Shown: piece after piece, positions 57,245 to 64,000 of the stretch
Numbering within the stretch: the first letter of the stretch is position 1
How the letters are laid out: every line of letters starts with the position of its first letter
Assembly (NCBI GenBank): GCA_026545765.1
Contig: CM048841.1
Location: 8,258,145 to 8,322,144 of the forward strand
Length of the DNA stretch: 64,000 nt
Direction: 5' to 3'
Source of the DNA: Plantago major
Lineage: Eukaryota > Streptophyta > Magnoliopsida > Lamiales > Plantaginaceae
Made by a program: the position numbers and the translations under genes
The notes under the pieces: generated by a model
Told to the model about the DNA's origin: nothing
Database searches by the model: none
What the model saw: only the letters and a program-made list of their open reading frames with translations

Positions 57245-58102
57245 TGTTGATACGGAAATGTGTCCAATCCGTTAAGGGCGCCATAGAGCGTGTCCTAAAG
57301 CGCATCACGGCTTAACTAGCCAATTCAGTACTGGTCCGACCTCACATGGTCCGACCAAAGTGAATCGACCATTACGCTGAAGTCACTACATCTCCACAGC
57401 TAGTCCGAGCTGGCTAAGGAAAGGACTTCCAAAGCCGACCATGACGATGCAGATGCCTTAACGGACTGACGAGAGAATCTCGGACGCCACCATTACATTA
57501 AGACCAAACGTATATAACAGAACCACTGAGATACTTCCGTGAGACTCTTGGCTCGGACATCCAGAGTTACCCAAGGGCAGATCAACCAAGCAGACAGATC
57601 TGTCCGAGGGACTAACACGGACCCCACATGCGGAATAGTACTCTCGGAGGGAAAAGACTACCCTCCCAAGCCCACTTTGCGGTATTGGACTACTGTTCAC
57701 TATTGGGCTATGGGCCAAAGGGAGCATTGGTGTCCAAATCTGAATCATACACTTGGCATCATCTTATGAACCTCTTCATAAGTACATGATAACTATAAAT
57801 ATAGCATAAGGTCCAAGACCTTAAGGTAAGCAATATCAAAGCGACTATCCCTAAGTCTCCAGGGACATAATACCTTTCCCATTACTATTGCATTGAGAGC
57901 TATCATCTCTCCTTTGAGTAAAGCCTCCTTCCGGATTGACTTTGGCAATCCGGGTAACCCATTCTAACCCCCCCCCCCCCCACTTAGTCCTTTCAGGTGC
58001 TCTTGCTCGGACAAGCCTTCTCTCGGACTTCAAGTCGGAGGTGGATCTTAGATTAGGTTACTTGCAGTAGTAGTGTTGGTGTTCGAGGTTTACCCCTCAA
58101 CA
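57245..58102 (+). repeat. Tat element 3' LTR
   Basis: 858 bp, from TGTTGATACGGAAATG to CCCCTCAACA, with TATA box CTATAAATAT near 57793 and a 14-C run (57968-57981). Followed by the target duplication ATCCT. Confidence 0.93.
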
Positions 58103-59419
58103 ATCCTTTTTGTCATCATCATCCTTGTGATGATCAAAATGAGGTTCTTCAAAATTATTCTCATCTGTTTCCTCCTCATCTTCAGAAACCAGATTGATCA
58201 CTTCAGGAAGTGTGACCAATTTCCCATTTAGTTCCTCTTGTTCAGAGGGTATGCACTATAGGGACTTAGGCAATGGAGGCTTGAATGCCATCTCCATTCT
58301 GGTCTGATCATCAGCCTTCTCAAAAGCTTCTATGAGCTTGTGTGCAGCTTCTTTGACAAAGTCCTTATGCATCAGAGTAGCAAAAGAGTACTCCAAGTCA
58401 AAAGCTCTTACTCTTCTCAATTGGTGATCAGTCACCTTTGTTAACTTAGTTAGATCTGAGCTTCTGAGCTTTTGCCACTTTTTGAAACACTTGAGGTGTT
58501 TCCTGAGTGTGTGATCTTTGAAGAATGGAAGCAGGTCTTCTGTTGAGAATGCAGAGACCTTTGGCACACTTGTTTGAGCCTGAAAAAAAAGAGTTTTGAG
58601 TTAGATTCAAAACTTGTGTAGATATCTGAGTACTAGTGTAGTTAGGTTTCTGAGTTACCTGAATAAGTACATCAGGCTCAGAGACCTGTACTACTGGGGC
58701 AGGGGGTGCCTCAGATATCTTGTTGTGAAGTGGAGACTTGGGAGTCTGTTACTCATCAACCTTTCTTTCTGCTTGAACCTGAGAATTAAATTATCACAAT
58801 ACTTAGGAAATTGTCATGAAAGAGTTTGTGCAATAAAGCTGCAATGATTTCTGAGTTTTTTTTAACTTACTTCCTCAATAGGAGACTCAGAACCATTTTT
58901 CTCGAAACTTTCTCAGTTTCTGGTGTTCTTTCAGGTGATGTTGCCTTGGGGGCTTCATCAATTTCCATGGGTGTCGGGGATATAACAACTCTTTCCCCTT
59001 GCACTTCTACTTCTGAATGAGCCTGTAAGTAGAAAGTATTGAGTAATTAGAGAAGAATTCATATTAACCCATAATGAAGAATGTTTATCACTGATTTTTA
59101 TATATACCTTCACACTAGAAGGCTCAATGACATTTTCTTCAGAAACCTTGACGGTTTCAGGGTCATTTTCTGGCATTTCTGCCTTAACTTCTTCTTTCTC
59201 AGTTGGCACCTATTATAAACAGTTACTTAATTAGTTAAGTGTATTAACATATATCTGAAAAGTAATATCTTATGGAACTCTCTATCACCTGTAGCACAGG
59301 CTCAGATTCCTTAAGAGATGAGGCTGTGGTGGTCTCCTTCTCAGTCTCTGAGGCAAGCTTTCCAGCTTCCTCTTGTTCTTGTGTTTCTAATTCAGCCTGT
59401 AACAAAGAAATTTTATTAA

Positions 59420-60512
59420 GGGCGAATTACGTAAGATACCCCTTAAATTTAAGCTAATTACAGATTCAACCCCGGATTGGCAACAATTGCATCCAAACCC
59501 AAAACCTATTTTCTGAGTTGACCAACTAAAAATTAATTGGAAAAGAAAATGAATTGGACTCAATTGCAATTTATAAGTTTCATTTTACTACATATCAGAC
59601 TCAAATATTTTATAAATTACATTATTCACCCAAATCATACTCCCTAAACTTTAATAAACCCAAAATAACCCCACCATCACCAACCATCTTCCACCACCTC
59701 TAACCACCATTTCCACCACCTCCATCGTCATCCGGTAAGAACTCCCTCCGATCCGAATCCTCTGCCCATTCCTAGTCATCCGATAAGTCAAACCGCGATA
59801 GCTAGCCAACCGATTTATGTGAGCAAACGAGATGTGGTGGCTTGGAGGAGGCGCGGCGAAGGAGGAGGAGCAGCGGTGAGAGAGGCGCGGTGAAGGAGGA
59901 GGAGCTGTGATAGAGACGCGGTGAAGGAGGAGCTGTGAGAGAGGCGCGGTGAAGGAGGAGCTGTGGGCAGCGTACCGTGGAGAGAAGAGGCGTGGCTGGA
60001 GAGGGGAGGCGTAGTGATGGCAGGTCGAAGAGGAGTGGCCGGCTATGGTGAGAATGGAGAGGAATTGGGGAGAGGAGGCATGAAGGAGAGAAAAAGTCGG
60101 AGCTGTTTAAAGCCCCGATCGGAACTGTAAAAGAGCTCCGATCGGAGCTTTTTTTTTAAAGAAAATTGAGGGAGGAAGAAGATGGAGGTGGTGGAAATTG
60201 GTGGTTAGAGATGGTGGTGTGGTGTGGAAGATGGTGGTGGGGAAGATGGATTGAAATGCTAATAAGTAAAACTTTTGGGTATTCATTTATAAGAATTATA
60301 AGTTCTATGGGCTATTTTTGTAATAATTAAAATTAATATAATTTTTGAATTATAAAGAAAAGATAAAATAGAAGATAAAGTTGACTTTTGGGTGTAGATG
60401 TAATTCTCAAATTTGGACTTTGTTACTTTTTGGACGAATCTGTAATAGTCACCAATCCGGGGTTGAATGTGCAAAGGGGCCATATTTAAGGGGTGGTTTT
60501 TGTAATTTTCCC
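59420..60512. mobile_element. Long-TIR MULE in an intron of the reverse-strand frame
   Basis: Begins GGGCGAATTACGTAAG, ends TTGTAATTTTCCC, and is flanked by a perfect 9-bp duplication TTTTATTAA (59411-59419 and 60513-60521). The ends are inverted repeats of about 300 bp, with paired blocks ACCCCTTAAAT, CAACCCCGGATTGG and CACCATC/GATGGTG. The interior (59800-60060) is GC-rich and contains a tandem repeat of GAGAGGCGCGGTGAAGGAGG. No transposase is present. It lies in the intron between exons ending at 60579 and starting at 59396. Confidence 0.85.
59850..59970 (+). repeat. GC-rich minisatellite in the MULE
   Basis: Four to five imperfect copies of GAGAGGCGCGGTGAAGGAGGAG(GAG)CTGT, about 26-33 bp each. 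Base composition is far from the AT-rich surroundings, which may indicate captured host sequence. Confidence 0.75.
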
Positions 60513-62200
60513 TTTTATTAAATAACAAGATTAATAAACACAAGATCTCACAAGTAATGAGTTAAACCATTCATCTACCTGAGCAGGCTGATTGGTCTCT
60601 AGAACTTGTGATCCTTCTATGCTTTGGTCTTGTTGTTCCATTTTAGCTTCTTTGTTTGAAGTTTCAGGTACTTCAAACCTTTCCTGAGTGTGCAACTCAG
60701 TTGCCTCCCCTGGTTGATCATTCTGAGCAGATGTCTCAGTTTGATCCCTCACATTTAGTTGGGGAACCTGCTCATTTGCAGGATTTTCTTCAGCAATCGG
60801 AAGTGCTGGTATGTCAAACTGTAATTCATTCACCATGGCTTCATTATCATTTGGTGAATCATGTGAATTGGATGGTGAATTAAAGTGCGGCTCATCCTGA
60901 TCCTTTTGTGACAGTTTGTATAGTGTGGAGGCAATGTCAGAATCCTCCATCACTATATCACCACTTCTCAAAGCTTCTTCTACCAGCTTGAATGTGTCTT
61001 GTCCAGATTCCTTGGACTTAGGTGCTATCTCAGCAACCTCTGTACCAAGTGCTTCTCCAGCAACCTTAGTAATGGGTGCTTGTTCAGCAACCTGTGATGT
61101 AGGTTCTTCTTCAGATACCTCTATTCTTTCAGCATCCTTAGAACTTGTTGCTTCTTCAGCAACCTTAGCCCTTTTTGATTTCTGTAGGACTTGAGAGATG
61201 ACCAAATCATCATCAGAGCTCTCATCAGCATTAGGAAATGATTGATCCATAATCCCTGCGGTTTTTGCAGATAGAGCTTGATGTCTGTCACTATTCTCAT
61301 TTTTACCAATGAGTTCATCAGCAAGGCTTTCCTTGGTAGCATTGATGAGTTCATCAACAGTTGTATCTTTTGCAGCATTGATGAGTTCATCTGTTGTGAA
61401 CTTAGCAGCATTGATGAGTTCGCCTTCATTGATTAGTTCATCAGCAGTGGCGGCAGATATCTGATAGTCGATATCCACAATGGGTATGCCTTTTGATTTG
61501 CCAGCAGACTTCTTTCATGAAGTTCTGGGCTTTTTGGTCGCAACGGAACCCTCAAATACCTCATCAGTCTTTCGTTTCTTGGAACCTTTCTGAGATGCAG
61601 TAACCTTTTTCATTATGTTTGTATATTCATATTTGTAGAGCAGGTTACTGTTGGCTATGTCAGCCTTCTCTCTGAGCTCAATGCCAAGCTTTTCCAGCAA
61701 GAAACATATCTTCAATCCATAGCATACTGTGGCTTTTGGCTCAGCAAGGCCCTTAACGATTTTAGGCTCAAAGCCTTGAATCTTCTTCACAAATTTCATA
61801 AAGGCGTACTTCCCCCAAATGAAAGGGTTTTCTAGCCTTTTGTTCTGTTGATTCAACAAGAACATCATCATCCAGCGTTCTTGGCTTATTTGGTCGGCAC
61901 CTCCTTGTAGACCATTAAAGAATCTGTGAAGAATGCATGCCAACACATCCCAGTGAACCAACAGATGTCTGATTTTGATGTCAGCAAGTTTGAAGTTGAT
62001 GGGTGTATCTGATTTTTCAAGATCACACACATCACTGTATAGTTGCTTCACACCTTCAAGGAGATCATCATCCTTGGTGTTTATTTCAAAATCATTTTCC
62101 AGATTTTGAAGTTCAAACAACTCATAGAAAGTTGTTAAGTTCAACAGATGTCCTTTCCTTGAACTTTTGTTTTTATAGACACTATTTCAGCGCCTTCATC

Positions 62201-63390
62201 TGTAATACCCAGGAATTTATTTTACTTTTATTATTACTGTAATTAATTTAATAATTTAATATTTTAAGTTTAGGTATTTTTTTAAAAATTATTTGAAACC
62301 TTTTTATGTTAGTAGTGGAAATGGGTAGTTACCTTATTTGGGTTTTTCCCTAACCTATTTAATTGTTCCCCCACTCTAATAGATCCAGAAGAAACCTAAT
62401 TTCCTCCTTTTGACATTGAGTTTAGTCTGCAAGTTTTTTCACCTTGGTAAGCTTTCATGTTTCACCTATCTCCGTACTTTTGTTTTGGCAAATCTTTTCC
62501 TTTTTAATCAGTCCGTCCGTCCGTATTGTGAGTTCTTTCCTCCTTACATGTTATTCCCTCCATTCCACCTATTTCTTTCCATTTTGTTTTTGCACTGAGT
62601 AAAAAATGGGTTTATATAGATAAAGTAGTAAATGTATAAAAGATAATTGAAAAAGTATGAAAGAGAGAGATTAAAATATTAATAATGGAGATAGTGGATT
62701 TCCATAAAAGTAGATGGAAATTTTCTAATGGAACGTACAAAATGAAAAAATGGAAAGAAATTTATGGAACGGAGGGAGTATTAATTAGCGTTCTGACACT
62801 TCATCTCCACCAGTACTGCACAGATTCACGCCAATTGACCTAACATGTCGCCATGTGAGCCGACCTCTGTGCCACCGGACTTATACTAGTGGCCATAGGA
62901 TCATGTCTGATTGAGCCGAAATGTTACGTTTGTTATGCCATGCAATTTTTGTATACGTGTGATATTATTGAATGTATATATATGTACTTTTGAATGACAC
63001 TACTTGATCCGAGTGGAAGTGTCGGGAACTCACCCTTACACCTTTTTTTTCAGACGATCAGCAGGACGACCAGAGTTAGTCTTTTGCTTGGAGTTTCGAG
63101 TTTAGCTATGTAGGATTTGTTATTTTTTTTAAGATTTCCCTTTTGCTCAGACCTGGCTGTTTAGTTTGTATTGAGTTTCGAGACTTGTAGTTGTTTTTGG
63201 CTGACCTTTGTCATTTTCAGTTTTAGTCGCTCTGATACGGTACTTTTGGACACAGTTTTTGTTTTCGCAATTGTTCTGCTTATTTTATTGTTTGTGAGGC
63301 TTCGTGTTGGCGTAAGATCATCTTACGGTACACGGCCGGTCGCGTCTTTCAAAATGTCAAAAATCATTGTTTTGGTTTTGGGGCATGACA
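62201..63390 (+). repeat. 5' LTR of the Tekay/Del-like element
   Basis: 1190 bp, TGTAATACCCAGGAATTTA to TTGGGGCATGACA. Contains a Stowaway MITE at 62554-62778. Followed after AAAG by the primer site. Confidence 0.85.
62554..62778. mobile_element. Stowaway MITE
   Basis: Terminal inverted repeats TTCCCTCCATTCCACCTATT and, inverted, CTCCCTCCGTTCCATAAATT, both continuing TTCTTTCCATTTT. Flanked by TA at 62552-62553 and 62779-62780. Length 225 bp. Non-coding, mobilised by mariner-type transposase. Confidence 0.9.
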
Positions 63391-63394
63391 AAAG

Positions 63395-63406
63395 TGGTAT
63401 CAGAGC
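63395..63406 (+). other. Primer binding site (initiator tRNA-Met)
   Basis: TGGTATCAGAGC, a perfect match to the standard plant site for initiator tRNA-Met, 4 nt after the LTR. Confidence 0.9.
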
Positions 63407-63565
63407 CAGGTTTGAGTCTTTTTGGGAGTCTAGACCTCGTTATGTGTTTGACGTGTGAACTTTATTTGCTATCGTGAGGGTTTGTTTTTGGTTTTCTGTA
63501 GGACCTTAAGGTTTTGTTGCTTTTGTGTTTTACCCTGATAACGTTACGTTGCTACAGTGTGAGTT

Positions 63566-64000
63566 ATGGAACGTGGTGGAACATCGAACAGGGGTAGAGG
63601 CCGTGGGATTGTTAACGACGCTTCGGGAGGACCAGTGGATGAAAGGGCTAATCACGAGGAACCGCCACGAGGTCCGCCGTCAACTAAAAGCGAGATTGCT
63701 AGAGCCTTGACTACTATGACTAGCTTGTTGCAGCAGCAGCGTCAACCTTCCCAAGTTTCTTATTTCGAGCGGTTTCAGAGGGTGAACTACCCAATGTTCA
63801 CCGGAGTTATGGATCCTTTAGAGACTGAGAAGTGGATCGTGGGAATCGAGGAAGAGTTTACGTCGTTGGAGTTTCCGGAGGAAGCGTGGCTGAGGGTTGC
63901 TATCCCTCATATGACTCTTAATGCGAAGTATTGGTGGGACACGATGAAGATTGCACAAGGGACCAATGTTGAGCCGATGACATGGGGTCGATTTAAGGAG
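63566..64000 (+). CDS. gag: gag of the Tekay/Del-like element, runs off the window
   Basis: Open for 145 codons from ATG 63566 to the window end with no stop. The product starts MERGGTSNRGRGRGIVNDAS, with a Gly/Arg-rich N terminus. It continues to the retrotransposon gag domain: FERFQRVNYPMFTGVMDPLE, EKWIVGIEEEFTSLEFPEEA, and AKYWWDTMKIAQGTNVEPM, matching the P-x-F-x-G..W...E and YWW patterns of chromovirus gags. The start choice rests on the first in-frame ATG after the primer site. No frameshift is visible. Confidence 0.88.
   Translation, partial: MERGGTSNRGRGRGIVNDASGGPVDERANHEEPPRGPPSTKSEIARALTTMTSLLQQQRQPSQVSYFERFQRVNYPMFTGVMDPLETEKWIVGIEEEFTSLEFPEEAWLRVAIPHMTLNAKYWWDTMKIAQGTNVEPMTWGRFKE

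Larger units (their letters stand above)
44244..58102 (+). mobile_element. Ty3/gypsy Tat-lineage retrotransposon, full length
   Basis: Both LTRs begin TGTTGA and end TCAACA, and the element is flanked by ATCCT (44239-44243 and 58103-58107). Order: gag, protease, RT, RNase H, a second RNase H, integrase, then a 6.1-kb 3' region with antisense genes. The second RNase H and the antisense genes place it in the Tat lineage (relatives: Ogre, Retand, Grande, RIRE2). The sense genes have several frameshifts, so it is not autonomous now, while the antisense genes are better kept. It sits in the long reverse-strand copia-like reading frame. Confidence 0.93.
37943..62200 (-). mobile_element. Reverse-strand copia-like element, 3' part (SIRE/Maximus-like)
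   Basis: Consists of a 3' LTR (37943-39549), a purine tract just upstream on the minus strand (39550-39566, AAAATGGGGAAATT) and a very long reading frame (39961-62200). Its pol and 5' LTR would lie right of the window, and the Tekay-like element at 62201 cuts it. The superfamily call is based on LTR ends (TGTTAGGAATATC..GGACCAACA) and on an extra gene after pol, as in SIRE-type elements; no pol is visible to confirm it. It hosts four other insertions. Confidence 0.55.
39961..62200 (-). pseudogene. Very long post-pol reading frame with introns, interrupted four times
   Basis: Exons on the minus strand: 62200-60579, 59396-59289, 59209-59108, 59022-58871, 58778-58659, 58579-58103 (then the Tat element), 44243-44144 (then the solo LTR), and 42090-39961. 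Introns between the exons from 60579 to 58579 have GT..AG ends and are phase 0; four are only 79-92 bp. The N-terminal part reads LTTFYELFELQNLE; then come a Lys-rich tail, repeated DELINAAK-like units, many Glu/Pro/Ser-rich segments and coiled coils (RVAQLKQLLEEEQQL). The C-terminal block contains NGYWILELKHLLVNENFLEP. Stops occur at 61515, about 58750, 58256 and 40129, with frameshifts near 58915, 41060 and 40800. It occupies the env-like position; I see no clear membrane segment and cannot name a function. Confidence 0.55.
62201..64000 (+). mobile_element. Ty3/gypsy (Tekay/Del-like chromovirus), 5' part
   Basis: A 5' LTR (62201-63390) is followed by a canonical initiator-tRNA primer site and an open gag that runs off the window. 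It is inserted into the reverse-strand copia-like reading frame at TCATC|TGTAATA. The 3' part lies right of the window, so the target duplication cannot be checked. It looks like the least damaged element here, judging by gag. Confidence 0.8.

Overview
The window is nuclear DNA of a flowering plant, probably a eudicot, although the species cannot be told from the sequence. It is AT-rich and holds almost nothing but transposable elements nested inside one another: plant-type Helitrons, Ty1/copia and Ty3/gypsy LTR retrotransposons with tRNA-type primer sites, CACTA and Mutator-like DNA transposons, a Stowaway MITE and SINE-like remnants. I found no intact single-copy host gene. Most element genes carry frameshifts or stops, so the locus looks like old repeat-rich DNA with some younger insertions.

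Layout from left to right. 1-134 is the 3' end of a gypsy LTR. 135-14556 is a Helitron (A, + strand) split by a MITE with TAGGGG termini, and that MITE is itself split by a second Helitron (B, - strand, about 5060-12639). 15607-24526 is a copia element with GAAAC target duplications; its 5' LTR is split by a Mutator-like element (15653-18309). 24527-28923 is gene-poor and includes a degenerate MULE-like stretch and a roughly 300-bp-arm inverted repeat. 28924-32287 looks like a long reverse-strand LTR. 32618-36180 is a CACTA element carrying only its accessory gene. 36898-37252 holds SINE-like sequence and 37746-37942 is a second fragment of the Mutator-like family.

From 37943 to beyond the right edge lies the 3' part of a large reverse-strand copia element (tentatively SIRE/Maximus-like): its 3' LTR (37943-39549) and a very long post-pol reading frame (39961-62200). 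That frame has been hit four times: by a solo LTR (42091-44143, TSD TTTTG), a full Tat-lineage gypsy element (44244-58102, TSD ATCCT), a long-TIR MULE (59420-60512, 9-bp TSD) and a Tekay/Del-like gypsy element that starts at 62201 and leaves the window with an open gag.

Three features deserve attention. The reverse-strand copia reading frame contains four short canonical introns plus a MULE-filled one, all in phase 0, which is unexpected in an element that must copy unspliced RNA. The Tat element carries two antisense genes with their own TATA boxes and in-frame introns. The leader of the copia element contains a compact antisense micro-gene (TATA box, 58-codon ORF with a signal-peptide-like start, AATAAA) inside what may be a leader intron.
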